Below are positions 1 through 7,846 of a DNA stretch of 23,763 nucleotides, piece by piece. The notes beneath the pieces were generated by a model. It saw only the letters and a program-made list of their open reading frames with translations, was not told where the DNA came from and did not search any database. The stretch is taken from positions 1 through 23,763 of the forward strand of contig JAFGKP010000121.1 of assembly GCA_016928455.1 (NCBI GenBank), read 5' to 3'. The position numbers and the translations under genes are program-made. The stretch is from Methanomicrobia archaeon. GTDB lineage: Archaea > Halobacteriota > Syntropharchaeia > Alkanophagales > Methanospirareceae. The stretch's first letter is position 1, and every line of letters begins with the position of its first letter.

Positions 1-954
1 GATGTTGTCCGGGTGCATGATCATCTCGCGGTTCGCGGGTGCGAACTTAATGATGGGCGAGATCTTCATCCCAGAGCTGTAAAGCGCGTCGAGATCAGCC
101 CAGACCGCGAGGCTGACCAGGCCCTTGAACTTCGGCCGGTGCTCACGTGCGAACGCAAAGACCGCCGCGTAGAGCTCGCTGATGCTGAATGGCGATCTAT
201 TCTCGCGCTCCATCACGATGATGTCGTTAAAGGTGCCGTCGAGCGCGACGTTGAAGCCCGTGTAAATGGTGACCTCGCCGGTGTCCCGTTTCGGTATGAG
301 GAAATCGGGCGTGTCATGCCCATCGGTCGGCAGCCAGACCATCGTGCCGCCAATCGTTATCATCTCACCGAGATAGGGCGCGCACTCAGTAACGCTCGCG
401 CCCAGGGCGCCGAGTCCGATCGAGTATTCAGTCTCTGAGAACCGGCGCGTGCAAATGTCCTCATCACTTAACCGGGCATAGAGCACCTTTGAGACGTCGC
501 TCGTGATCTTCAGCACGGCGAGCTCCGGCGCGTGCTCAAAAACTGATAAACGCGCGCCACCGATAGTGTACGCGGGCACGCGACCCCAGTCCACCACCGT
601 GCCTGTCGAGCGTATAAGTGTACGTGCGTGGGCGAGTGCGGCCTCCTGTGTCGGATGGATAGCGAAGAACTGGTCGAACCCGGCCATTGCAAGCACCTTG
701 AACGGGTAGGACTGGACGCAGCAGAGCTCAATGCCGCCGCCACGCGGCTTCAACCGCTTTTCGGTCGCCAAGAGTGTGCGAATGCCGCCGCTGCTCAAAT
801 ACGGGACGGCCGCCAGGTCAATAACGACCGCTCTGTCCTCTTCAGTGAGCTGGGATTTCAGCGCCACGTCCAGTTGCTCCGCGCCAAACGCGTCCAACCG
901 GCCGTCGAGCGATAAGATCAGAATACCGTCAACCCGCTGTGCAGTGAGCTCCAT
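1..954 (-). CDS. STAS-domain protein with large uncharacterised C-terminal region (partial)
   Basis: Reading the minus strand from the ATG at 954 gives 318 uninterrupted codons to the window edge, so the C-terminus is missing. Residues 1-110 look like a STAS (anti-sigma-factor antagonist) domain: the start MELTAQRVDGILILSLDGRL is a typical first strand, and AVVIDLAAVPYLSSGGIR (42-59) matches the segment carrying the phosphorylated serine, so Ser54/Ser55 are the likely site. Residues 125-318 are a second region, not membrane-spanning, with EYSIGLGALGAS and DGTFNDIIVMERE; I do not recognise it. STAS proteins usually relay signals through Ser/Thr phosphorylation between a switch kinase and phosphatase. 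Partners may lie beyond the left edge. The gene is divergent from the CoA-transferase across a 171-nt gap. Domain call is good; role is inferred. Confidence 0.8.
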   Translation of the reverse strand, partial: MELTAQRVDGILILSLDGRLDAFGAEQLDVALKSQLTEEDRAVVIDLAAVPYLSSGGIRTLLATEKRLKPRGGGIELCCVQSYPFKVLAMAGFDQFFAIHPTQEAALAHARTLIRSTGTVVDWGRVPAYTIGGARLSVFEHAPELAVLKITSDVSKVLYARLSDEDICTRRFSETEYSIGLGALGASVTECAPYLGEMITIGGTMVWLPTDGHDTPDFLIPKRDTGEVTIYTGFNVALDGTFNDIIVMERENRSPFSISELYAAVFAFAREHRPKFKGLVSLAVWADLDALYSSGMKISPIIKFAPANREMIMHPDNI

Positions 955-1059
955 CTTTCTCAGCTTTTGCTATCCCAGTTATCCTTGGACGCTCGTGAAA
1001 GTAAGTTTTCTGGTCACGTCACAGCAGATTCACTGTTCTCCGCATGCGTACTCCGCAGG

Positions 1060-1065
1060 TTTTAA
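1060..1065 (+). promoter_or_regulatory. Probable TATA box of the CoA-transferase gene
   Basis: The motif TTTTAA predicts transcription start near 1088, downstream of an in-frame ATG at 1075 and upstream of the ATG at 1126. A purine-rich GGGGAGAAGGTGG lies at 1100-1112. This favours 1126 as the true start. Confidence 0.45.
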
Positions 1066-1125
1066 CAGCAGAGCATGAACATTCTAAGTATCACAGACAA
1101 GGGGAGAAGGTGGATTCGCTCAGCC

Positions 1126-2433
1126 ATGAGTAGATATACCGCGGAATACCGGCAGAAGCTGACCACGCCCGAGAGGGCTGTCGCGAGTATCAAGAACGGC
1201 AGCACGATTGTCCACGGCTTGACAACCGCCGAGCCGCCTGCGCTACTTGCCGCGATCGCCGATCGAGTGCGGGCAGACAAGCTGAAAGATCTCAAGATTT
1301 ATTCGTTCAATCCGCAGAAGCATGTTGCGGAAACGGTCTTCGCACCTGATCTCTGCGATTGTATCCAGGCGTATTCGTGGTTCGTGAGCGGGTCTGACCG
1401 CCCGATGGTCAGGGTAGGGTTGAACTATTTCGTGCCCGTGTACTTCCACCAGGTGCCGCGCCTGATCCGCGATTACATGGAGATCGATGTGACTATCACG
1501 ACCGTCTCGCCCATGGACAAAGCAGGCTACTTCAGCTTCGGCACCGCGAACGACTTCACCTCCACCGCGGCACGGCACTGCAAACGGCTCATCGTCGAGG
1601 TGAACGAGCACATGCCGCGCGTATTCGGCGATTCGCTCATTCACATATCCGAGGTGGACGCGATCGTGGAGAACCACGTTCCGCTGCTGGAGCTGCCACT
1701 ACCCGAGCCGAAGCCTGAGGACAAAGCGATTGGTGAAGCCATCGCCGAGCTGGTGCCCGATGGCGCAACGATCCAGCTGGGCATTGGCGGCATCCCCAAT
1801 GCCGTAGCCCGGTACCTAGAGGGGCATGAGGAGCTCGGAATACATACGGAGCTCCTGGTGCCCGGCATGATCGAGCTCATTGAGAAAGGCGTGATCACCG
1901 GCAGAAAGAAGACCCTGCATCCGCGCAAGACGGTCTTCACCATCGCACAGGGCACTGAGAGGATGTACGAGTTCATGAACGACAATCCGAGCATGGAAAG
2001 CTATCCTGCCTCCTATGTGCTCGACCCCTCGGTCATCGCGCAGAATGACAACATGATCTCGATCAATTCGATACTCGAGGTGGACTTGCTCGGGCAATGC
2101 AATGCCGAGTTCCTCGCAGGCGCGCAGTTCAGCGGCACGGGCGGGCAGCTTGATTTCGTCCGGGGCGCGTTCCAGGCGCGTGGTGGAAAGTCCATTCTGG
2201 CCTTCTATTCCACCGCGAAGAACGGCACGGTATCACGGATCGTGCCGCGGTTCAAGCCTGGCACGATGGTCACCACACCGCGAATGGATACCCACTACCT
2301 GGTGACCGAGTACGGTGTGGTCGACCTGAAGGGGAAATCGACGCGTGAGCGCGCGCTGGAGATTATCAACATCGCGCATCCTCAGTTCCGGGAGCAACTT
2401 CTGCGGGAAGCGGAAGATATGTACCTCATTTGA
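1126..2433 (+). CDS. Acetyl-CoA hydrolase/CoA-transferase (Cat1 / 4-hydroxybutyrate CoA-transferase family)
   Basis: This 435-residue protein moves CoA between acyl-CoA and a free acid such as acetate, by family analogy through a glutamyl-CoA thioester. It has the N-terminal acetyl-CoA hydrolase domain, GIGGIP at 219-224, and LGIHTELLVPGM shortly after, whose Glu242 sits where the catalytic Glu (about 238) lies in clostridial 4-hydroxybutyrate CoA-transferase. The C-terminal half has VDLLGQCNAE (319-328) and VTEYGVVDLKG (393-403), hallmarks of the C-terminal domain. Length is normal. ATG 1126 is preferred over ATG 1075 because the alignable N-terminus is MSRYTAEYRQKL and the promoter fits. 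It stands alone on the plus strand, so the substrate cannot be inferred; acetate/succinate, propionate or butyrate exchange are all possible. Confidence 0.9.
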   Translation: MSRYTAEYRQKLTTPERAVASIKNGSTIVHGLTTAEPPALLAAIADRVRADKLKDLKIYSFNPQKHVAETVFAPDLCDCIQAYSWFVSGSDRPMVRVGLNYFVPVYFHQVPRLIRDYMEIDVTITTVSPMDKAGYFSFGTANDFTSTAARHCKRLIVEVNEHMPRVFGDSLIHISEVDAIVENHVPLLELPLPEPKPEDKAIGEAIAELVPDGATIQLGIGGIPNAVARYLEGHEELGIHTELLVPGMIELIEKGVITGRKKTLHPRKTVFTIAQGTERMYEFMNDNPSMESYPASYVLDPSVIAQNDNMISINSILEVDLLGQCNAEFLAGAQFSGTGGQLDFVRGAFQARGGKSILAFYSTAKNGTVSRIVPRFKPGTMVTTPRMDTHYLVTEYGVVDLKGKSTRERALEIINIAHPQFREQLLREAEDMYLI

Positions 2434-2506
2434 GCCGTGCTGCTCCGTCCGTGTGTGCGGTGAGACAGCAACGGCAGCAGTCAGAGCAATTCAAGGTGCA
2501 TCGCTT

Positions 2507-4426
2507 CTAGCTACACCGCTTATATACGCCACAGCAGATCACGTACTGCTGGCCATCGCTTCCTCGGATCAGTTGATAATAGGTCTTCTTGAGATAGAGC
2601 CCGGTCTCCACCGGATTGATATAGAGGTACTCGACCCAGCCCGAGCCGTTCTGGAGCGCGCCAGCGACGATCTCGTCCCTGAAGGGCTTGCCCGTGACAT
2701 CCGTTTTACCGCTACAGGTCACGCCTACAAGCTTGATATTGTCGGCGTCTGCAACCATAGTGACATTCGTATCGTACACGAAGATGTAGAGCTCTTGATG
2801 CGTTCGGTTCTTGTAGGGATCTTCACCGAGATTGATTTCGTGGAACGTTCCATGAACGTCCGTCTCGATCGCCGTAGCAGTGAGATTGACGAGTTGGATA
2901 ACTACCTCCTCGCTTAACGGTTGCGGGACGCATTCAACCTCAAGATAGCGATAGAGTATTCGCTCGTACTCACTGACGCCCTGCGCATCCTTCTCGAGCC
3001 GGATATCCTCCAGCGCCTGCTGGAATGCAGTAACGAGCGTATCGGGCGTGTCACGGCTGAACGCAAAGTAATACTCGTTCGTGTGCAGAGTATAGACCCG
3101 CTCGATATCCTCAGGCCGCGCTGCGTGCTTAGCGATGAGATACCAGCCCGAGAGCTCGCCCGTGGACCAGAGATCGAGTTCGCCGCGCTCGAGCTGCGCT
3201 ATGAGCACCGTCGCAGACTCACCGAGCACGAGCTGCTCATCATCAACCCCCTGGGCGAGTAGCAGTGGGATAGAACTGGTATTCGCAATCGCGCCGATTC
3301 GGTAGTTCTTCAGGTCCGCTGGGGTAGCAATCGTGATGTTTCGGCTGCGGGGACCAAAGAGCACGATTTCGTCCTTAACGAAGGGGCCGGCCCACTGGAA
3401 GAGCTCTTCCCGTTCGGGCACCCGAGCCATCGAAAAGACAACGGTGGTGTTGTTGGCGAGCCCAGCATGATACGCTTCAGGCCACTGCACAAGCCGAATA
3501 TCCGCGCGCGTGAGCCTGATATTCAGCCGCGTAAAGACCGCGTCCAGCAGGTCAACGGCCACGCCCTTGAGTTCGTCGTCCTCGTTGTAGTTCAGCGGCG
3601 GGAACTCCTCGGTGAGGTACGTATAATAACCAAGGCCTGACGAGGGACTGTACCGAGCTACAATTCGCTCATACTGGCTCAACCCTCCTGCTTCTTCTCG
3701 CGCCTTTACCCGATCAAGTGCCTCTTGAAATGATTCGATGACCGTATCGGGTGTTTCTTTGTTGAATGCGTAGTAAAGCTCATAATCCTGGAGCGTGTAC
3801 ACGACCTTGAAGTACCCGTACCGCCCGGTTAGCTCCTTGATGAAATAATTGCCGGCATCTTCTCCATAGCACCAGAGATCGAGCTCGCCCTGCTCCAGTT
3901 TGGTGATGATGACCGCGGGATCGAGATCGGCTACCAACTGGTCGCTCGTCACACCGAGCGCAAGCAGTTGCGATATGGCAGCATCATCGGTAATCACCCC
4001 GATTTTATAGCCCGCGAGATCATCAGGATGGTTGATGCTTATCTCACGGTCTCGCCTGGCAAAGAGTACCTTCTGCCCGGTGTAAATGGGGCCCACCCAC
4101 TTGAACGATGCTTCGCGTTCCGGCAGCCGAGCGGTGGAGAAGAGAACCGTATTGGGTTGATTCAGCGTGGTCTGGTAGCTGTCGGTCCACGGCATCAGGC
4201 GTATCTCATCTTTCGTGATCACTTCGCCCATCGCTGCGGTAACCTCCTCGAGAAGCTCAACCGCAATACCCTGCAACTGACCGTCCTTCTCGTAATTAAA
4301 CGGCGGATACTGCTCGGTCAGGTACGTCAAATCAGTGGGCGTCAGCTCACGTGTGGAAAGACACCCGGAACCAGTACTTGCCATGAGTACACAAATAACA
4401 ATAACAAGCGCAGCCTTAATCTCCAT
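2507..4426 (-). CDS. Lipoprotein with two tandem SBP_bac_3 domains and a C-terminal single Cache domain
   Basis: A 639-residue secreted lipoprotein: hydrophobic signal from residue 4, then STGSGC with Cys22 as the likely lipidated residue. Residues about 34-259 and 268-496 are two copies of a family 3 solute-binding domain, related by internal duplication (FSTARLPERE/FSMARVPERE, LEQGELDLW/LERGELDLW). Residues about 508-637 form a Cache ligand-sensing domain (ELYIFVYDTNVT, GSGWVEYLY, KKTYYQLI, CCGVYK). No ABC permease or ATPase, transmembrane helix or cytoplasmic output domain is present, so a sensory role is more likely than transport. ATG 4426 is chosen over the in-frame GTG 4438 because GGTGAGGTG (4430-4438) is a good ribosome-binding site. 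It follows the MASE1-like gene on the same strand after about 125 nt. Confidence 0.88.
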   Translation of the reverse strand: MEIKAALVIVICVLMASTGSGCLSTRELTPTDLTYLTEQYPPFNYEKDGQLQGIAVELLEEVTAAMGEVITKDEIRLMPWTDSYQTTLNQPNTVLFSTARLPEREASFKWVGPIYTGQKVLFARRDREISINHPDDLAGYKIGVITDDAAISQLLALGVTSDQLVADLDPAVIITKLEQGELDLWCYGEDAGNYFIKELTGRYGYFKVVYTLQDYELYYAFNKETPDTVIESFQEALDRVKAREEAGGLSQYERIVARYSPSSGLGYYTYLTEEFPPLNYNEDDELKGVAVDLLDAVFTRLNIRLTRADIRLVQWPEAYHAGLANNTTVVFSMARVPEREELFQWAGPFVKDEIVLFGPRSRNITIATPADLKNYRIGAIANTSSIPLLLAQGVDDEQLVLGESATVLIAQLERGELDLWSTGELSGWYLIAKHAARPEDIERVYTLHTNEYYFAFSRDTPDTLVTAFQQALEDIRLEKDAQGVSEYERILYRYLEVECVPQPLSEEVVIQLVNLTATAIETDVHGTFHEINLGEDPYKNRTHQELYIFVYDTNVTMVADADNIKLVGVTCSGKTDVTGKPFRDEIVAGALQNGSGWVEYLYINPVETGLYLKKTYYQLIRGSDGQQYVICCGVYKRCS

Positions 4427-4473
4427 CGAACACCTCACCAGCCTCTTCTAGAAGGTTAGAAAGTCCCAGGGAA

Positions 4474-4482
4474 CATAAATAC
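4474..4482 (-). promoter_or_regulatory. TATA box for the double-SBP/Cache lipoprotein
   Basis: Minus-strand GTATTTATG predicts a start near 4452 and a leader of about 26 nt containing the GGTGAGGTG ribosome-binding site. Confidence 0.55.
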
Positions 4483-4551
4483 GTTCGGTTTGAGCACTGT
4501 GGTGCTTCGACCGCATTCAGCGCAACACAAAACAGTGAGAAGAGTTGATAT

Positions 4552-5151
4552 TCAGCACCAGTAACGTTCCACAAAGAGGCCTGCGGATCGTACGAGCGGC
4601 GTTACCAGCCTCAGCAGGACTGTCGTGATGAGCAGGGTCACGATCAGGTTACCGATGAGCCACTCGAAAAAGCTCGTTGGGAAGAGCTCAGCCGGAATGA
4701 CTCCGAAGAGGAGAACTGCACCCGAGCCGATGAGTGCGCCGAGCAGATTGTTGATGAGCCAGCCGAAGGCGAGAAAGACCTGAAAATCGCGCCGACTCCG
4801 AAGACCCGAATCAGCAGCGAATAGCTGGAACGCAAGGACTGGTATGAGCACCTCTACGAAATCTGCAAAAGCGAGCGCGATACCGACCGTAGCAAGCATA
4901 CCTGCGGGAAGGCTGGCACCGAGCAGATAGCCGGCAAAAGCGGCCAGCACACCCCAGAGCCCAAACCAGAGTCCAAACGCGATCATGACACCAACCGCGA
5001 GATAGATACCGGGCAGGCCGAACTCGCCGGGCTTGAAGAGCTCACCATACCTGACAAGTAGCGCATTGATAAGCGTCAGCACGAAGAACAGCGCGAGGTT
5101 GCGTACCAGGCGCTTCGAATCGCAGGTGCGCGTGCGTACAACAGCAGTCAT
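4552..5151 (-). CDS. Stand-alone MASE1-like integral membrane protein
   Basis: A 199-residue, strongly hydrophobic protein with about six membrane segments. Features such as GLPGIYLAVGVMIAFGLWFG, a mid-protein loop RSRRDFQVFLAFGWLINNL and a final hydrophobic stretch LIGNLIVTLLITTVLL resemble MASE1, the membrane sensor module normally fused to histidine kinases or GGDEF domains. Here nothing follows it: the protein ends about 15 residues after the last helix. ATG 5151 is chosen over upstream in-frame starts because a TATA box lies 26 nt upstream, fitting a leaderless mRNA. It is flanked by two sensor-like lipoproteins, which suggests it may be the membrane partner of one of them; that is inference. 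A small membrane protein of another family cannot be ruled out. Confidence 0.65.
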   Translation of the reverse strand: MTAVVRTRTCDSKRLVRNLALFFVLTLINALLVRYGELFKPGEFGLPGIYLAVGVMIAFGLWFGLWGVLAAFAGYLLGASLPAGMLATVGIALAFADFVEVLIPVLAFQLFAADSGLRSRRDFQVFLAFGWLINNLLGALIGSGAVLLFGVIPAELFPTSFFEWLIGNLIVTLLITTVLLRLVTPLVRSAGLFVERYWC

Positions 5152-5173
5152 AGATGAGTCTTCATCGTCCGAT

Positions 5174-5181
5174 CTAAATAT
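5174..5181 (-). promoter_or_regulatory. TATA box for the MASE1-like gene
   Basis: Minus-strand AATATTTA is centred 26-27 nt upstream of ATG 5151, as expected for a leaderless archaeal transcript. Confidence 0.6.
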
Positions 5182-5282
5182 TACTTGCGGTGCCTTCCGT
5201 GTTAGACGCCGTGGCACGAGCGAGTTGGAACAGAGAACCACGAGCAATTCGATGCCAGGAAACGAAACATGCCGTGGAGATG

Positions 5283-5289
5283 CTATAAG
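5283..5289 (+). promoter_or_regulatory. TATA box and ribosome-binding site for the Ig-like/dCache lipoprotein
   Basis: CTATAAG predicts transcription start near 5311, just before GGGGTGGT (5312-5319), which sits 4 nt from ATG 5324. The short leader supports that ATG rather than the much longer upstream open frame. Confidence 0.55.
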
Positions 5290-5323
5290 TAGAGCGGCAC
5301 TAAAAAGTATCGGGGTGGTCGTG

Positions 5324-6859
5324 ATGCAGGTGAATCAGGCAAGGCTAGGACTCTGCCTGCTTGTACTCGCAGTACTGGTCGGTGGGTGCATCCAACCGGA
5401 AAAGGCAGCACTCACGATCTCGGGAACTGTCACCACATACGTGACCGGAGAAGCAATGGCGGATGCAGAAGTCATAATTTTTACGTACGAGCAACCCTCG
5501 TTCGCGTATCTGCCCCCGCTCGGAGAAACGGTGGTGAACACCACCACGGATGCCCGGGGCAGGTACGAACTGCGTATCCCGCCGGCGTATCGGGGCGAAC
5601 GGATCGTCGTCTTCTGTCACGCAGCGCCTGAGGGCTGGGCGGTGCTCACCCTTAACGACTCGATACGAGATCTTGATCTCATCGTTGATGCTCCATTCCC
5701 GGAATCCGAAGTGCCGCTGGTGTTACTCACGCTTCAAGCTGCCATCCAGACGGTTCTGGATCGTATGGACACTGATCTTGCAACCGCAGCCGAGCAGCTC
5801 GCGCGAACGGGTCTCGAGAGCGACGAGACACGTGTAATCCTGAACGAGCTGTGCGAAAAACACCTGTACGTGATTGATTGCTGCACCGTTGATCAGACTG
5901 GCACGATACTCGTGGTGGAACCTGATGCGTATCAGGAGTCCGAAGGCCGGGATATCAGTGATCAAAAGCATGTAATTCAGCTGCATGAAACGCAGAAGCC
6001 GGTGCTCAGCCGGGCATTCCGTGCGGTGGAGGGTTTCGATGCCGCTGCTCTCCAATGGCCCGTCTTTGCTCCTGATGGTGAACTGAGTGGCTCGGCCAGT
6101 ATGCTTATTCGCCCGGAATCGCTGCTCGCAACGGTCATTGCGCCTGCGGTGCAGGGCTTCCCGGTTGATCTCTGGGTCATGCAGCCGGACGGGCTCATCC
6201 TGTATGATCCCGACAGGGAGGAGATAGGCCGGAACCTCTTTACAGATCCGCTGTACCAGCCGTATCCCGAGCTCTTGGCACTGGGTACGGAGATCGCGGC
6301 CAACACCTCGGGCTCCGGGAGCTACACGTTCCTCGGGCGTGGTATGAGCGCACCGGTCGAGAAGAGCGCGTCCTGGGTGACGGTGGGGCTCCACGGCACG
6401 GACTGGCGTGTGGTTGCGACCCAGGTGGTGGTAGGAGACGCCTCGGCAGTGCACCGTGGCCTGCCAGAACTGGGCCTGCTCTCCACGGAGGCAGCGCTCA
6501 GAGCACTGACGCAGAACGATGAGCTGCAGCGTGCACTGGTCGCCGGTGACAGGAACGAAACGCTCGATATCTTCCAGCAGTTTTACGAGACCAATCCCGG
6601 ACTCTACGCGATCCAGTGGGCAGATGCTTCGTGCATTAACCGGTTCGGCTACCCCGAGGAGAACAGCCTCACCAATTATGATTGCCGTACCGGACGAACA
6701 CCTGCGAGTGAGCGGCTCGTCACAGCAATCGAAGCGCGTGAGGCAACGTCATTCGAGGCACCTCTGGTCGAAGGGAACACGGGCAGGTTCGTCGTTGCCC
6801 CGCTCTATGCCGGGGACGAGTATCTGGGCGTTGTGTACACCATACAACTCGTGGCGTGA
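5324..6859 (+). CDS. Lipoprotein with Ig-like (carboxypeptidase-regulatory-like) and double Cache domains
   Basis: The 511-residue product starts with a signal ending in LVGGC, so Cys22 is probably lipidated. Residues about 30-120 form a beta-sandwich resembling carboxypeptidase regulatory domains (LTISGTVTTYVTGEAM, TTTDARGRYELRIP). Residues about 135-368 are a double Cache sensor (YVIDCCTVDQTGTI, RAVEGFDAAALQWPVFAPDG, VMQPDGLILYDPD, IGRNLFTDPLY, VGLHGTDWRVV). Residues 385-511 look like a further PAS/Cache-like fold (NPGLYAIQWADAS, VVAPLYAGDEYLGVVYT). The frame stays open upstream to about 5033, but that part overlaps the divergent gene and lacks promoter support. There is no transmembrane or cytoplasmic output domain. 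It is probably a surface ligand-binding protein divergently transcribed from the MASE1-like gene; the ligand is unknown. Confidence 0.85.
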   Translation: MQVNQARLGLCLLVLAVLVGGCIQPEKAALTISGTVTTYVTGEAMADAEVIIFTYEQPSFAYLPPLGETVVNTTTDARGRYELRIPPAYRGERIVVFCHAAPEGWAVLTLNDSIRDLDLIVDAPFPESEVPLVLLTLQAAIQTVLDRMDTDLATAAEQLARTGLESDETRVILNELCEKHLYVIDCCTVDQTGTILVVEPDAYQESEGRDISDQKHVIQLHETQKPVLSRAFRAVEGFDAAALQWPVFAPDGELSGSASMLIRPESLLATVIAPAVQGFPVDLWVMQPDGLILYDPDREEIGRNLFTDPLYQPYPELLALGTEIAANTSGSGSYTFLGRGMSAPVEKSASWVTVGLHGTDWRVVATQVVVGDASAVHRGLPELGLLSTEAALRALTQNDELQRALVAGDRNETLDIFQQFYETNPGLYAIQWADASCINRFGYPEENSLTNYDCRTGRTPASERLVTAIEAREATSFEAPLVEGNTGRFVVAPLYAGDEYLGVVYTIQLVA

Positions 6860-6932
6860 GTCATAGGTGCGATCGCGCCGCTCTTCTGCTTCGCTACGGC
6901 ACGCCATGGATCGAAGATCATGCGCTGCTCGT

Positions 6933-6969
6933 AACGGGCTAGTGGATCCGAGCTTTGCGAGCGCCCGTT
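6933..6969. repeat. 7-bp inverted repeat in the lipoprotein/metRS-beta intergenic gap
   Basis: AACGGGC (6933-6939) and GCCCGTT (6963-6969) could pair around a 23-nt loop. It may be a weak RNA structure between the two genes. No T-run follows, so a terminator is not supported. The rest of the gap holds no recognisable gene. Confidence 0.3.
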
Positions 6970-7054
6970 GCGGGAAAGCGAAAACCGCAATACTTTAGTG
7001 ATTCCACTGCTTTCTTAGCTTAGCGATAGAGAGAGAGAGAAAGAGGTCGAGAGC

Positions 7055-7390
7055 ATGGCGGAAGAAACGATAATAGGAATGAAGGAATTCGCACAGCTGG
7101 ATCTGCGTATCGGGAAGATCGTTGCCGCGGAGCAGGTAACAGGGAGCAAGAAGCTGCTGCGACTCGAGGTAGACCTGGGGATCGAGACGAGGCAGCTCGT
7201 TGCTGGGATTGCGGACGAGTACCGGCCGGAGGCTTTGATCGGGCAGCTCGTGCCCCTGATAGCGAATATGAAGCCGGCGAAGCTCATGGGTGTTGAGAGT
7301 CGCGGCATGATCCTGGCAGTGGACGTCGGTGGTAAGCCGATTCTCATGCACCCGGATAAGGACGTGCCCGCGGGCAGTCGCGTGCGCTGA
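7055..7390 (+). CDS. MetRS beta-subunit-like tRNA-binding protein (OB fold)
   Basis: A 111-residue single-domain tRNA-binding protein matching the C-terminal domain of methionyl-tRNA synthetase and the CsaA/Trbp111 group. Diagnostic segments are QLDLRIGKIVAAEQVTGSKK (about 14-33), LRLEVDLG, RQLVAGIADEY and KLMGVESRGMILA. In archaea with split MetRS such a protein binds tRNA and helps the catalytic subunit, normally as a dimer. No catalytic MetRS gene is in the window. The start is supported by GAGGTC 7-8 nt upstream, just after a GA-rich tract (7025-7046). An unknown gene begins 6 nt after its stop, so the two are probably cotranscribed. Confidence 0.88.
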   Translation: MAEETIIGMKEFAQLDLRIGKIVAAEQVTGSKKLLRLEVDLGIETRQLVAGIADEYRPEALIGQLVPLIANMKPAKLMGVESRGMILAVDVGGKPILMHPDKDVPAGSRVR

Positions 7391-7396
7391 CGAGCT

Positions 7397-7813
7397 ATGC
7401 CATCGTGGGAGGTTCACGAGAAGTGGGCGGCTCGGCTGGGGCTGCCTGAGGACGTTACACAACTGGTGAATCACCTGAGCGACTTCCCGGATTCCTGCGC
7501 GGAGTTCCGGGAGTTCTGTGAGCGTGAAGGTGAGCGGCTGATTCTGCCGCTGGCGTGGTCACACGACTTCGAGACGATCATGAAGCTCCCGAAATATCTC
7601 CAGCTGCGGTTCACGCAGCGTAAAGGGAGCGCGTTCGTAACAGCGTGGTATTTGCACTATGTGCTGGATTATATCAGGATGGCGCCTTCCCTCTCAGCAG
7701 AGGAAGTAATAGCAAAAACGGAAGCTCGTTTCGAGTCCTCTGAAGAGCTCGACCTCATCAAGCATCTGGTATGGGAACACGAAACGGAACTGGTTAGCGA
7801 CTGCCGGAAATAG
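7397..7813 (+). CDS. Conserved-looking hypothetical protein with His/Asp pairs
   Basis: A 138-residue soluble protein, predicted mostly helical, that I do not recognise. It has spaced His and Asp residues: WEVHEKW near the start, NHLSDFPD (about 25-32), WSHDFE (about 54-59), LHYVLDYI (about 86-93) and WEHETEL near the end. This could be a metal-binding helical fold like an HD or zinc-phospholipase-like domain, but the order of ligands is not a clean HD signature, so the idea is only inference. It follows the MetRS-beta-like gene after 6 nt, so it is probably translated from the same mRNA. Its stop is 33 nt from the stop of the convergent F390 synthetase-like gene. Confidence 0.7.
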   Translation: MPSWEVHEKWAARLGLPEDVTQLVNHLSDFPDSCAEFREFCEREGERLILPLAWSHDFETIMKLPKYLQLRFTQRKGSAFVTAWYLHYVLDYIRMAPSLSAEEVIAKTEARFESSEELDLIKHLVWEHETELVSDCRK

Positions 7814-7846
7814 CTAGCGCACGCATACCGCGAGTCGGAAACGGCA

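Noticed and set aside
13..915. Several plus-strand open frames at the left end
   Set aside because: They are shadows of the minus-strand STAS gene, whose 318 codons read cleanly to the edge with recognisable motifs.
2345..3262. Plus-strand frames within 2345-3262
   Set aside because: They are antisense to the SBP-Cache lipoprotein and have no family features.
5033..5323. Long N-terminal extension in frame with the Ig-like/dCache lipoprotein
   Set aside because: It overlaps the divergent MASE1-like gene, precedes the promoter, and would bury the signal peptide.
7024..7048. GA-rich tract before the MetRS-beta-like gene
   Set aside because: It is short, and its GAGGT end serves as the ribosome-binding site; no wider repeat structure is seen.
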